From assembly GCA_037102815.1 (NCBI GenBank), contig BTPP01000001.1, positions 4,489,001-4,553,000 on the forward strand: DNA of 64,000 bases, written 5' to 3'. This DNA comes from Neurospora intermedia (lineage: Eukaryota > Ascomycota > Sordariomycetes > Sordariales > Sordariaceae). Within the stretch, counting starts at the first letter, position 1; the number at the start of each line of letters is the position of its first letter. A model generated the notes under the pieces. That model was not told the DNA's origin. It made no database searches and was given only the letters and a program-made list of their open reading frames with translations. Made by a program: the position numbers and the translations under genes. Shown here piece after piece: positions 1 to 11,532 of the stretch.

Positions 1-518
1 TCTCGAACAAGAACCAGCGTACCCTCGAAGAACTCAAGAATGGCGTCGTCCGCAAGCAACAATTGCAACAAGAAAAGCAGCAGCAGCCCACAACCCCTGC
101 CCCTTCCCTCAAACCCGACAGCACCAAACTCTCCCTTCTCGACCGTATCCGTTTCAAAGAGAACCAGGCCGCCCTCGCCGCTTTGAGCGGTCCCTCGGCC
201 GCCGAGATCCAGCGCCGTGCGGCGCTACAGCGCGCAGAGGATGTGGCGGCCGTGATCGGGATGCTCTGCACGGCCACGGGCGCACAGGCGCGCATGGCGT
301 TTACCATGACGGCGCTGCTGGTCAAGCTCAAGGATTCGCTGCGGACGCCTATCTCGCAGGAGGACGCGGCGGGGTGCGTGCGGCTGTTGGCGAGTGAGGT
401 GGCGCCGCAATGGCTGAAGATCGTGACAGTGGGCGGAAGGGAGAATGTTGTGGTGCAAACGGCGTTGCAGCCGAGCAAGATGGAGGTTGGGCAAATGGTT
501 AAGGTTCTCTTGGGTTGA
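1..518 (+). CDS. cdt1: DNA replication licensing factor Cdt1, C-terminal part (runs off the left edge)
   Basis: An open frame enters from the left edge (first full codon at 3) and stops with TGA at 516-518, giving about 171 C-terminal residues. A glutamine-rich linker is followed by a helical domain beginning SLLDRIRFKEN, with a later FTMTALLVKLKDS helix and a closing strand that ends near VVVQTALQP. This pattern matches the Cdt1 C-terminal winged-helix domain, which in the family contacts the MCM2-7 helicase during origin licensing in G1. The true start and the upstream geminin-like/central domain lie outside the window. The downstream neighbour mbf1 is convergent. The family call rests on domain pattern only; another winged-helix protein is possible but less likely. 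Confidence 0.72.
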   Translation, partial: SNKNQRTLEELKNGVVRKQQLQQEKQQQPTTPAPSLKPDSTKLSLLDRIRFKENQAALAALSGPSAAEIQRRAALQRAEDVAAVIGMLCTATGAQARMAFTMTALLVKLKDSLRTPISQEDAAGCVRLLASEVAPQWLKIVTVGGRENVVVQTALQPSKMEVGQMVKVLLG

Positions 519-1319
519 ATGTGCAGTAAAACTTGAGGAATGTGGGCAACGCCCATGATGAAGAACGAGGAGATGATTCTACGACAAAAGGTCTGGTATT
601 GCAAGGAAGAAGAGTCGGTCAAGACTTGAAGCATGTGATAGTGTTAAGGAGTTTTGGAGTTTGCTTGGCTGCTGAATATATACCCGTATCGTATCCTTTT
701 GGGCTCTAGGATATGGAGCATTCGGTGTTATCGAGCGGCACAATCTTGAGAGAGATCAACATACCTGGCGTTGAATCAGTTGAATAACTGCAGTAGGCAA
801 AGCATGTATGGCATATACGACGAGACAGACACAGCGTAATGTAGACTGATTGGAGACGAATTCAAAAGAAAAAAATGGGTTTCATTTCATCCCAACGTCT
901 ATCGCAGAACAAAGGACCCGTGATATCTTTCAGCAAACGCCTTCCCTCCGAGAAAGCAATATAAGCAATCCCTTCCAAAAGTGCAAGACACCCTCGCTGA
1001 ATGTAGATGTATGCAAATAAAAAAACCAGGTCATCGGCGCATACTCTTATGATGTTGTGCCCTTGAACCCTCCCTCCTCATCATCATCCATCACGCAGGC
1101 AACAGGATCCGTCTTGTTGCGTTCTACCATCCTTCTTTCCGCCCTTTGATTACAATTGTGTAGTAACAACGCTCCCCGGGGCACCAGCCCCAGGCAAGCG
1201 CGGGGGTTTTGCCGCGAATCAGGATACAGTCCCGTGTTGGCTAAATATGGCCTCGGGACCGCCACCTGGGAGGGCAATCACCCCTGTGCGAGAGATGGTT
1301 CCATCAAAAAGAAACACGC
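519..1319. other. Convergent 3' intergenic region (cdt1 / mbf1)
   Basis: About 800 bp between two convergent stop codons, presumably both 3' untranslated regions. It is moderately AT-rich with short A runs (for example 869-876). I see no gene, tRNA or repeat here. Confidence 0.6.
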
Positions 1320-1899
1320 TCACTTCTTCTCCTTCTTCTCGAACTTGGGCTTGCCGATGTCGGAACCGCGAAGCTTGACATTGAGGACACGCTCGAGGTT
1401 GCCGAGGAGCTTCTGGTCGGGAACACCCTCACCGCGCTCATACTGGGCAATGATAGCCTGAGTAGAGTTGCAGCGAGTGGCAAGCTCCTTCTGGGTCATG
1501 GCCTTGTCGCCGATCATGATGGCGCTGCGAGCCTTCTGGATGGCGGCACCGACCTCTTTGCTGACGGTCTTGGGCTTGACGATGTCATCGGAGCGGTCAA
1601 CCATTGTTAGGCGCTGGCCCTCGACACCGGGCTTGGAAGCCTGTGGGAAAACAGACAAGTCAGTATTGGCGACGATGATGTTTGCAACGCAGCTAGCGTG
1701 ACTGCGAACCAGGGAGGATGGAGAATGAGGCACATACAGTGTTACCGGCAGCATACTTCTTCTCAGTAGCGATGATGCTCCCACTGCGCTGAGCAGCGTT
1801 AAGGGCAGACTTGCCGCGGACAACAGTCTCGCGGGGCCCAGCACCACCGCGGCTGACGTTCTTGCCGATCTTGACAGCGTCGGTATCCCAGGCAGACAT
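1320..1899 (-). CDS. mbf1: Multiprotein-bridging factor 1 (MBF1), transcriptional coactivator
   Basis: Two exons on the minus strand, 1899-1738 and 1640-1320, join across a 97-nt intron (donor GTATGT, acceptor CCCACAG) to give 160 aa, the normal length for fungal MBF1. The N-terminal MBF1 domain starts [14 protein letters not shown] and contains the [13 protein letters not shown] stretch. The C-terminal helix-turn-helix of the Cro/C1 type lies around residues 90-145 ([18 protein letters not shown], then [11 protein letters not shown]). The tail is lysine-rich ([10 protein letters not shown]). In yeast and animals MBF1 bridges bZIP activators such as Gcn4 to TBP, and it also acts in ribosome-collision frame maintenance. 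Intron phase is 0 and the join is unambiguous. Confidence 0.96.
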
Positions 1900-3627
1900 T
1901 GTGATTGAGTTTATTTAGTTGTCGGTAGATGTGGTTGAAAGGGCTGAAGTTTTTGTCAAAGTGGAAATTGGTGTCGTGATTACAGAATACGCGAGAAAAG
2001 GAAGAGGATTGTTGAATGACGATGGTGGGGTGGCTGTTGCGTCTTGAGAAATATAAATGGAAGTTGCCAGGTGGAGAGGCAGGAGTGGATTCAGGGAATT
2101 CAGGGCCCTATGTCCTACGTAGCGACAAATGTGACCGTTGGTTTTGGTGATGGAAAATGGGGAGGAAAAGATGGATGATGAGTTCTGTTGCTCGCCAGTT
2201 GATTCAAATACTGTTTATAGATAGCAACGAAAGAGAGCAAGCGCGAGGCAAAGTTGACAAAGAACGAAGTTTGTTAGTATTGCAACTTGTCTTTTGTCAG
2301 CTATGATCACTGTATCAGCCACTCGATACCCGCCGGTGAGGCTGTCCCGCTCGCCGAAACATGCAATACGTGGATGGAATGCGATGGGCTGCCGTCGAAC
2401 ATTGGCACGGCCGGCGGCACTGGCTGCGATGGCGAGTGATGACTCGAACGGCCAGAGGTCCAGAGCGACTTCCCCCGCCACATTGGGGCTGGTTCATGGC
2501 TTCCAGGAAGTTCTCATTGGTCAGGTTTGCCTCTTCGTGCACAAAGTGGAGAGGCCTAAGGCCCGCGCACAGTGACCGACGCGACGACTGACTGCTTCCC
2601 TTCGGCGGGTTTTGCGGCAGGAACCATGACGCTCCAGAGTGGATCCTTCGTTGCCTTCACTCCCCTCAGGCCATCGTGATCTGGTCAGATCCTTATCCCG
2701 ATGTGGAACTTGAAGAACAATGGCGATGGATGCTCAGTCCGGCGTGTTTCACACATCGCGAAATCAATCAGCCCGTGGCATCGGTGCCCTTATTGTCTTA
2801 CTGTGATACTCCACAGTTGTCCGCTTTTGTCATTCGAATGAGGACATGGACTTCACTAGTCCAAGTGGAAACGTGAGTGCGTCCATGAAATCGAAGAACA
2901 GGTGGAGATTTCACCAGTTCAGACTGCCCGGACCCGACTGGACATTGAACAGCTGAGCAGTCGAGGTGCCTGAATTGACTTCGGGCGCTTGTTCCTTAGC
3001 TCCCTTTTCCCCACAAACCAGGACCGGTGATAGGTGAAGTCGAGCTCACGATTATTCACGATAAAGAGGTTTGGATGGAAATTCCATCCAAACACCTCTC
3101 TGTGCCTGTTGCGCCTTCCCTTGCCAATTAACCGGCGTTCGTCGCTCCTTCCGCGGGGAAGAAACTGAAGTCAACCGCGTGGCAGGTCGACGTGGAATAG
3201 ATCAGTTCGTTGGGGTTAGTCACTCATTATTGTGAAGGTGGTGAGATGGGTCAATAGTAGGTGTAGACGGCAAGATGGATGGATGGCGCTTATCGTGAGT
3301 GTCCATCAAGGTCCTCATGCGGAGCGACGCCGACCTAGTATTTAAGTTCTTCCGTTCTCCCTCACCATCAGGCTTCCGCTCTCATTCAGTAGGTAGATAT
3401 TACACACTCGTGTCCATCAAGGTCCTCATCATATGCGGAGCGACGCCGACCTAATATTTAAATTCCTCCGTTCTCCCTCACCATCAGGCTTCCACTCTCA
3501 TTCAACCAAAGAGTGGAAGTAGGTAGGTACTATTCTCACACTCCCATCAGGGACCCATCTTCATTTCGACCTTCCCTGGCAGGCGGGCACCTGCTTTTCT
3601 TTCATTCCTTCAGCTCTTATTCCTCCT
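1900..3627. promoter_or_regulatory. Divergent intergenic/promoter region between mbf1 and the DUF1365 gene
   Basis: About 1.7 kb separating divergent genes. The mbf1 side (1900-2200) has a TATA-like ATATAAAT near 2049. The right end carries a tandem duplication listed separately (3299-3540). Short open frames at 2215-2876 look like chance: no start context, no introns, no family resemblance. Confidence 0.5.
3299..3540 (+). repeat. Tandem duplication (unit about 111 bp) containing a TATA-like box
   Basis: Copy 1 starts at 3299 and copy 2 at 3410; both open with GTGTCCATCAAGGTCCTCAT. They share the words GGAGCGACGCCGACCTA, then TATTTAA (3339-3345 in copy 1; 3455-3462 in copy 2), CCGTTCTCCCTCACCATCAG and GCTTCC..CTCTCATTCA. 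Copy 2 has small insertions (ATCAT after CCTCAT, and an AAAGAGTGGAAG segment near 3508). It lies about 90-330 bp upstream of the DUF1365 start codon at 3628, so the core promoter may be present twice. Confidence 0.85.
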
Positions 3628-5550
3628 ATGAATGGCCTATGTGGGACAGCCGCAGTCGGCTCTCTCGTCAACTACGTCGGCTTTCTTACTCTCTACGCCG
3701 GTTTCTATGATGCGACGCTGCTGGTCTTCTTCATTCTCGTTCGCAATGGCTTCTTCGGCGAAACCACAGTCGAGATATATGCAAGAGCTGCGAAAATCTT
3801 GGCCGTCGTCGCAATCGTTTTCCTTCTTTTTCAGCTCCTCCAGCTCTTCCGACTTCGATGGACAAGTGTCGAAATTCCAAAATGGGACGGACCTGGACAA
3901 ATTCTTCTTCTGCCATGTCGCACGACGCATACGAGACTTAGCCCGAAAACCCACACGTTCTCCTACGCCTATCTTGTCGTTGGAGTTCCTGTCGGCTACC
4001 GAGGTAACGTAGCCAACATGGTTTCGGTTGGAGTCAAACAGACATCGGACTGGACTTCATGGTTCTCGTCATCGTCACGGCTGCAAAAGGGATGGTTCGA
4101 CGTGGATGCCTCTGACTACCTGCAACGCCAGAGCGGGGAGCTGACCCTGCGTAAGAAGCTCGATAGTTACCTTCAAACTCAGGTATGCAAACTTGCACTC
4201 TCTCTGCGAGGTTTTCGTTAACCCTTATAGGGAGTTGATCCGGCAACATACCCTCATGCCTACTTGGTTACAGCAGCTCGATTCCTCTGTTATCATTTCA
4301 ACCCTGTTTCCTTCTGGTATCTCTACGATTCGCACAAATCGTTAGCCGCCATGATCCTGGAAGTGAACAATACCTTCGGTGAACGACACATGTACTTCTT
4401 GAAAAGGAATCGTCAATCGACTTGCTTGAACTATCACCTGCAAAGCAACCCGGCGGATTATGAGAAGCAGACCGCGGGCGCGATAAACGAGCAGGCCAAC
4501 GAAATTCCCTTCACACAAGCGTGGCCAAAGGTCTTCCATGTGTCGCCGTTCAACTCACGCCAAGGATATTATTCCATGACAGCCACCGACCCCTTGAGCC
4601 CACATAACGATGGAAAACCCATAGTCAATGTCACTATAAGACTTTCAACGTCGGAAGGTCACGACAAATTGGTGGCAAGCCTTCACCATGAGGGCCCGGC
4701 CATTGACCCGTTTTCCATGACCACTTACCAAAAAGCCAGATTCATAGGATCCTGGGGATGGGTAGGCTTTGCCACTGCTCCTCGTATCCTCTTTCAAGCT
4801 CGCGCGCTGTTCTTCTACCGCCAACTTCATATTTGGTTTCGTCCGGAGCCTTCCAAGGGGACCATCGCTCGGAACGCCAATCCCATTGAGTCGCAACTAG
4901 AGAAGATTTTCCGAAGATTTTTGCGACATCTGGTTGAAAAGGCAACCATTCCTCTTGAGGTCAGCTACATCGCCAGCGGGATAGCCCATGACACTGAAAG
5001 GATGCTCTCTCCCGAGGCCGCTGACGGCAAGCGCAGCATTGAGAGGCTTGAGTTCAAGGTTCTCACGCCTGCATTCTACTCGAGATTTGTGTACTATGCA
5101 CACGACATCGAGGCCTTCTTCAGTGAGATGAACGAAAACTGCACCATATGGTTGTCCAACCCAAAAGTCTTACCCGCGCTGGCTCTGCGGAAAACATTGC
5201 CGCCACCGCTGAGCATCACAAATCCCTGGGAATTCTTGGCCTTCAAGTGCATCCAACGCCTGCGAAGACGACCCGACTCCATCGAGAGGCCACTGACTTC
5301 GAACGCAGTCCCACGTACAAGACAAGCAGCAGTTGATATCCGAAATTTCCGTCCTTCGTTCATGGATGCCTACGTTTTGACACACGAGGATCCTGCCACT
5401 AAAGCCGCGTATAAGGAGTGCGTCTTAAAACTGTTCTTAGCGGACAGGATCGCATTCGGATATGTATCAGTTCTCGAAGTCCAGCGATTCGTGGCATTGG
5501 CGTGGTTCGCATGGATGCTCGCACGGCCCCCTTGGCGTGGCAGTTGCTAA
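3628..5550 (+). CDS. Membrane-anchored DUF1365 family protein
   Basis: Exons 3628-4182 and 4231-5550 join in phase 0 across a 48-nt intron (CAG|GTATGC ... TTATAG|GGA), giving about 624 aa. The first 75 residues hold two hydrophobic segments (about 12-38 and 53-71), so the protein is probably membrane bound. The rest is DUF1365-like: CYHFNPVSFWYLYD (about 205-218) and EVNNTFGERHMYFL (about 229-242), both hallmark motifs of the family. In bacteria DUF1365 genes often sit beside cyclopropane-fatty-acid synthase and short-chain dehydrogenase genes, suggesting lipid modification; the biochemical role is unknown. No such neighbour is seen here. The start at 3628 is the first ATG in frame before the hydrophobic segments. 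The C-terminus is the least certain part; another 3' exon cannot be excluded. Confidence 0.82.
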
Positions 5551-7508
5551 CAGAGATCTATTGTCGAGAGGGCGCCGTGCTGAATCTGCGGGCGAGAAGG
5601 GAATGGAGGGCATCCATTTCATGGTCGGGAAGAATGGTTTGGGGTTGTGATGGCGTGATTGAAGGATGCTGAAATCGTTGCTGGGACTGATGGTGCGCCT
5701 CTTCGGCACCGAATCTTTGGCTTGCTGTCGAAGGTGAGGAAGAGGTTGTCATGTTTCCAAAAGCACTCAATTGTCGAAGTTAAGTGCAGCAGACATCGCT
5801 AACATTTGCGGTCAGTATTCTGGATGTTTGGGAAACAATGACTAACCGACAGGCTACTCCTTCCAGCTTGGAGCTTGATGGGTGCCAGCAATTCACCAAG
5901 GGAATTGACAGACCGTTCCACCATTCGGAGTTTTGGTTCGTGCAAAGTCCATCAAGGCGGAGTTCTGATTCCACAGCCCGACGCCGAGTATGTGAGATAT
6001 GGAGGCTGGGAGGGTATCTGGATTCCGAGTAGCGACAACTCCACTGTATCACTTCGTTGCGTGGGATTATACAGCCCTCGGAAGCAAGGTAAGCGTAGCA
6101 GAGAGGTGCCGGTCATACAGACCAGACTCGAAGCTGAATGTTATCAATTCCAAATCATGACGCGGGAAACACAGTGTTTCGGCATCTATGCTTGCGCATC
6201 CCCCCTGTATTAACAGCCAGCTAAGAGTAAGCAGTCTCGGGTTGTGGAGCTCCGTTTACCGGCATCCCCAACGCGGGGTTCAAAACTGGACAATGACAAA
6301 TTCTGTCGGTCAAGCTCAACAGTCTTGCGAGCTTCCAAATACTCCAGATAATGCATTACCTTGACAAATACTGGAACTTGGTTTTGGGATCATCGCCCTT
6401 TTGCGTTACCTCGGGTCATGGTTCAATCATCGCGGAAGTCCTGGTGTCTTGAGATTCACGGCGAACTTTCTCATATCCCGGAAAGGCCCTCATTCCTTCA
6501 CCCCACTGCCGCAGGTGCTGTGCGTTTTTGCCTTCACTTTATCCTGTCGATAAAGGATATCTGAGGCAGCTAACGCCGCTTCCATCATCTAGTATAGGAT
6601 GACATACACGTATCTTATGGGACCTTGATTGCTGTCATTACAGGTTGGGTAGCTACGTGGATGCTGTTTGGGAACTGTTTAGCAAATGAGGCTTTGAAGC
6701 ATTCGGAGACTACACTACAACCCTCGTTGGCGACCTGGCGGATCCGTTATGTTGCCTCCGCTAACACCTACCCCGTATGCACCTAGTGATTCCTAGGAGA
6801 CCAACCGAAACCTAAAATGTTAGCCAAAGTCCCATATCTGGGTACTTTTGTGTTAGCTTCGGGAATATTCTGGGGATCTCAATGGCCGGACGATCATGTA
6901 CAGATTACTGACATACAGGCCAAGTCAACCCACCCGGGCAACGGCAACCCCTATTAACCCATGGATAATCGTCAACAAAATCGGTATCCGGAACCTCCCA
7001 CATGATAGCCCCGCTGCTACTCACCCAGCAGGTGATATTCACATCCAGCCTCGTAGGAGCTCACCGTCAAGCTGCTGTGTTGGGTGGTGACGGAGTGGGG
7101 TTTGAGATCCTGGTTGTAGCAGTAAGATTACCATGCGTGCAGCGTGGAACCGATCCATCTGTTTTTGAGGCGTGTATGCCAACTCCAGACTTCGGACGGC
7201 GAAGGTGTAAGATGGATGGAGCTTCGGGCTTTGATTACGGAGACCATGATTTGAGTTTCCCTGATTGATACCTAGGGCGGGGGGCATTGGAGAGCGCTTT
7301 GTGCATACGTACCTACCACGTATGCCATGCTCCAGTTTCTATAAAGACTAAGTGGACTCCTATCTGGAACTCAGTTCTTCATCCATCAGCTTCCTATATA
7401 GCCTCAACAGCTCTACCCATTCCCTTGTCCTCAACTCTTTTGTTTGGACATCTTCCTCAACTCGAAGCCTTTTAACTTTTCCAACTCAAACCCCCCACAC
7501 CCGCCAAC
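5551..7508. other. Intergenic region upstream of the GFA-type gene
   Basis: About 2 kb. Several short open frames (5784-6213, 7002-7287) have no splice support or family resemblance. The last 250 bp before 7509 become pyrimidine-rich (CTCAACTC, CAACTCAAACCCCCCACACC), as expected for the downstream gene's leader. Confidence 0.5.
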
Positions 7509-8416
7509 ATGCCTCTCACCGGTCACTGTCTTTGCAAGGCTGTCACTTACACCGTTAAGGACACTGAAGAGCCCCTCCTCACTGCCTATGATCACTGCGA
7601 TGACTGCCAGCGTCAGTCCGGCTCTACCTACTGTAAGTCTGACTTCCAACATTGAACTTCCCTCGGGAGGCCTCTCCGAGAATAAGAGGTGGAAAGAAGC
7701 GCTCTGATAGCAGTCTTTCTTTTCACCACCGAACTCGGGGTAGTTCCTCAATGGAGCCAGCTCCTTCTACCCCGCCCCACCCCCGCAATGTCTCAACAAG
7801 AGTCTACATCATTGTTCTGCAGCTGCAGCACAGGGCTTCCATTGGTCCCAGCTGTGCCAATCTGGTAGCTCCAGCTAGAGCTCCATGGTGAATGGCCGCT
7901 AGAATTACCTACCCCTGGCACATAACCCGAACCCTCATATGATCCGCTCCCCCCTTTCCTTCCTTCGCACTCGCCATGACGGCCAGACTGAGAAATAAGC
8001 ACGAAAATACTGACATATTAAACAGCCCTCGTTGCCGTAGTCCTCAAGGACAAGCTTGAGGTCAAGGGCCCCGTCAAGAAGTGGAAGGGCACCGCCGACT
8101 CCGGCAACGCCGTCTGGCGCTGGTTCTGCGAGGAGTGCGGCTCTCCCATCGCCCACGATCCCGATGCTGCTCCTGAGATCATTGCCCTCAAGGGTGGTTC
8201 GCTGTCGACTGAGATCAAGAAGACTCTCAAGCCTGTGCGTTTCAATCCCTTTATCCCTCTTTTTTTTCGTGTTGCTTCTCCTTTGAGATTAGTTGCCATA
8301 CAAAAGCACATAACTAACAAACAATGACAATATAGGACACCGAGATCTGGACCAAGAGCAAGCTCCCCTTCTGCCAGGAGCACTTGGCGAAGCCCTTCGA
8401 GGGCATGCCCCAGTAA
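7509..8416 (+). CDS. GFA/CENP-V domain protein (small zinc-binding protein)
   Basis: Three exons, 7509-7632, 8026-8234 and 8336-8416, give 137 aa. The first intron is unusually long (393 nt); the second has a clear TAACTAAC branch and ATATAG acceptor. The protein has the Mss4-like zinc fold of the GFA family: CLC at residues 7-9, CDDC at 30-33 and CEEC at 76-79 in the order expected for two zinc sites, followed by the GSPI turn. The family is named for the glutathione-dependent formaldehyde-activating enzyme, but most fungal members have no proven activity. The CDS starts at the first ATG after a CT-rich leader (CCAACATGCC). The neighbour downstream is convergent. Confidence 0.9.
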
Positions 8417-8942
8417 ATGTTGCGGCTCCGGGCTTTGTGTATCAGTCAGTGAATCAGATCCATGGGTGGGCGTTTGAAAGATGTGAGAAATGAGATACCT
8501 TGGGCGAGCGATTGGTTTTGGGATAGCATACTAGATCTCGGAACCGAGGATGGTGATGATGGCGGCGGCGGCGGCGTAGATTATGAATTGAAATTCAAGC
8601 ACATGAAAAGAAAGCTTCGAAGTATAAAGTTCTGGTGTACAAAGAGAAGTGATGATGATGAACATACCTCTAGTGATAGGCAGGTTAAGTATGTACTATA
8701 AGTGGATATGCGGTAAGCCATTTCCCACCACGAAGCATGGACGAAATATGAAAACAGACTTTGATATTGGTCACTCTTCCATCTTCATGTCCCTTTTCTT
8801 ACTTCAGAGAAGCTGAATGCATTTTATAACTGTGAGTTCGTAATGAAAAGTCTCGACATGGCCTCAGTCATTATTCAAAGAGATGACGTACATCATCCGT
8901 CCCCACTGGGGTTCCCCCGTCTCGTCTCATCATCAAGTCCTT
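8417..8942. other. Convergent 3' intergenic region
   Basis: About 525 bp between convergent stops. It includes a GGCGGCGGCGGCG run near 8562 and GATGATGATGA near 8649. The 79-residue open frame at 8462-8701 is inside the likely 3' UTR and is not called. Confidence 0.5.
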
Positions 8943-9859
8943 TTATTCCACATGAAGTATCATAGCAACCGCCATCGCAGCTGCAACACCAAAAATACCC
9001 GTGATACCGGCCTTTACTCCTGCAGCACCATTAGGCTTTGAGGAGGTTTCAGCAGCCATGCTGCTAGCACCGCTAGCCGATGAGCTCGTGGTTACGGTAA
9101 GAGGTCCTCTAGTAGTACTAGTGGTTTTCCCATCATTGTTATCATCACCATCCCCACCCGTATTCGTAGTTTGCGGCGCTAACGGCGCATCAGTAGCAGT
9201 AGCACTCAACGCCGAGCCCGTGATTTTCCCGGGACCCTGGCTGATCGTGGTAGTCATGTAGTAGCTGATGTCCGTCTTGCTCACGGCTTGGTCGCTGCTG
9301 ACGGTGGCGCCGTCAGTCGGCTCCGGGACCTCGTAGGCCACGCTGGTGAAGATATCGGCGAAGATGGCCGTCGGGGTGGCCCGCGCGTCGCACAGAATGG
9401 CTTCCACGGAGGAGAGCACCTCGGTGTAGCGCTTGACGTCACGCTCGGAGCGCAGGCCGTGGACGTAGAGACATTGTTGGCAGAAGGGCCATTCGGTGAA
9501 GAAGGAGCCGCCGCACATGCCTTTGGAAATCAAGGCCGAATTGTCAGTTGGTTGTCTATGTGTACCTATCAACTATGGATGGACGAGGTCAGTCGCTTAC
9601 ATTGCTTATGAGCCTCCAGAGCAAGGGGTGAGGTTCCGTTGGGGGCGCACTGGTACTCGATGTTCTCGAGACTGCTGCATGGAGGAATGGTATTGTCGGA
9701 TCCCTCCTTTACCGGAGGCCGGCAGACGGTGTTTTCGTAGCCATCATCGGCGCGCGCAAACAAAGAACCCACGACGGAGTCTGCGCTAGGGCGTGCGCTC
9801 ACCAGCGTCGCGGCGAGAAGAAGTGCAGGAAGCACAGAGGGAATGGAAGAGGACCGCAT
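8943..9859 (-). CDS. Secreted serine/threonine-rich protein, probable GPI-anchored cell-surface protein
   Basis: Minus-strand exons 9859-9601 and 9520-8943 join across an 80-nt intron (GTAAGC ... CCAAAG) in phase 1, giving 278 aa. I start at 9859 and not at an in-frame ATG 46 codons upstream because residues 1-22 then form a clean signal peptide (LPALLLAATLVSA before RPSADS). The first half of the mature protein has paired cysteines (CRPP, PPCSS, YQC, KQCMCGG, FCQQC, LC). The middle is Thr/Ser-rich, and the C-terminus is a small-residue hydrophobic tail (GITGIFGVAAAMAVAMIL) fitting a GPI-attachment signal. Function is unknown; this architecture is common among ascomycete wall proteins. Confidence 0.85.
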
Positions 9860-11532
9860 TGTTGCATAGAAGGCGTATACTAGCCACTTAACACGAGGTT
9901 TACCACGTTGAAGAGATGAAAACCGAGAAAGCGTGCAGGGAAAGATTGAGGTGTGTAGAGACTGATCAAACGGCAGCGCCTCCCATATACTTATCACTTA
10001 CTCCCATTAATCACCCCATGCTTTGTCTCGTTTGGTCTCTCCAGGCACCGACGTTGTCCTGGGCATTCCAGTCCCAATATGCTTTGATAAGAGGTACCAG
10101 GATGGTTCCCTTGACCATCTTAGGTCTGGTCATTGCTAGTTGATGTTACGTTGGTGTACCAACCACATTTATCCGCTCTCCAAACATTGTCTGTGATCCC
10201 GGAGAGATCGATTTTCGCGTCATGAATCTTGGCAGGGCTGTTAACACCTTCCCCAAGTTTTCAGTGCTCTGCAGAAGTAGACCTAGGTAGAGATAACTAT
10301 TCACAGGCATCTGAGCCCAGGGCAGAACCATGCAGTGAGACAGGAGTTCTGGTTAAGATGATAAACGGAAGTACTTCATCGTGATGCGGAACATTCGATG
10401 TATTGGTTGTGCCTTCCCCAACACATTGGCCACCTTCCTTTTACCGCGGGGAGGGCCTCGAGTCCTCGTCGGTGAGAAAGAGCGACCCATCCGTATATGC
10501 AGAAAAGGTGACGGAAGGATTTCGACCTAGGTAGTAGTATTGCTAAATAACGCCACTTGAACCGTACAACTGAGGCTTCTTTGTATCCGTCCAACGTGCA
10601 ACAACATTCAACCACATCTCTTGGCGCCAATCGACCGAGACCCAGATGGTATTGCAAAAGTGCTGGCATTTCGAACAAGAATGTTCAACTTCTTCACATC
10701 AACGTATCGAACTTCTCAAGGACATGGGCGACGACAGTCAAAGTTCAGAACCGCCGTACAACGCAATGGTGTAGCGAAACGCTGCATGAAACCTTGTGTT
10801 GATACCACCGACCGACCAACTCGTCTCACTTTCCTCTTTGGGACTTGGCTTGCTTTTGGCTCTCTCTCTCTCTCTTTCTTGGCGAGCTCTCTCGCCCGAG
10901 ACCGAGATGATTCTTACCGTCGGTGGCTTCGCAGAGAGGACACACACCACTGTCACCCAATGTCAGCAAGGACAACATCGGCGGTGTTCACAACGCTGGG
11001 TTTCCAAATCCCCACTGTTCATATGTCGTGCAGGTTCAGTTCTCCGCCACGCCACTTCAACCAGTCCAAGGTCTGGCCCGCTGTGCCACCGGGAAGGTTT
11101 TGCCGTGGTAGACGTGCACAGCACGTTGCTTGGGAATAATGGAACCTTGACAATTGGGTAGCCCCTGGGTCCTTCAGGTCACCATCCCTCGGCGCGCTTA
11201 CAAGGAGGGGATTTAGCAGACGACCACGGCTTTTTTTTTTTCTTTGTCAACTGGCGCAGGTACAATGCTGACAGGCCCTGAAATTTTTACGTAGTCAAGC
11301 AGCCGTTCGCCATCTGTTTTCTTTGCTTGCGTCGCAGTCCCATCTGTCCACCAGCCTTCAACACCGTTGCTGCCGTCGTTGCTCGTTCCCCCTTAGACAT
11401 CGCCCCGAGCCGACAGCTAGGTAGCCCTGCGTCACCTTCTGAGAGTCATGGTGTAGGGCTGTTCTCTTCAGATACCCACACACCACCGACGATCTCAGGG
11501 TATAACCAGACTAGTATAGCCCATCCTTGACC
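9860..11532. other. Divergent intergenic region
   Basis: About 1.7 kb between divergent genes, serving both promoters. It holds a CT microsatellite-like tract near 10859-10883 (CTCTCTCTCTCTCTTTC) and a T10 run near 11231. Short open frames at 10376-11161 on both strands lack support. Confidence 0.5.

Noticed and set aside
9860-9997. In-frame upstream ATG at 9997 for the secreted protein
   Set aside because: It would add 46 residues ahead of a clear signal peptide, destroying the secretion signal; the ATG at 9859 is preferred.
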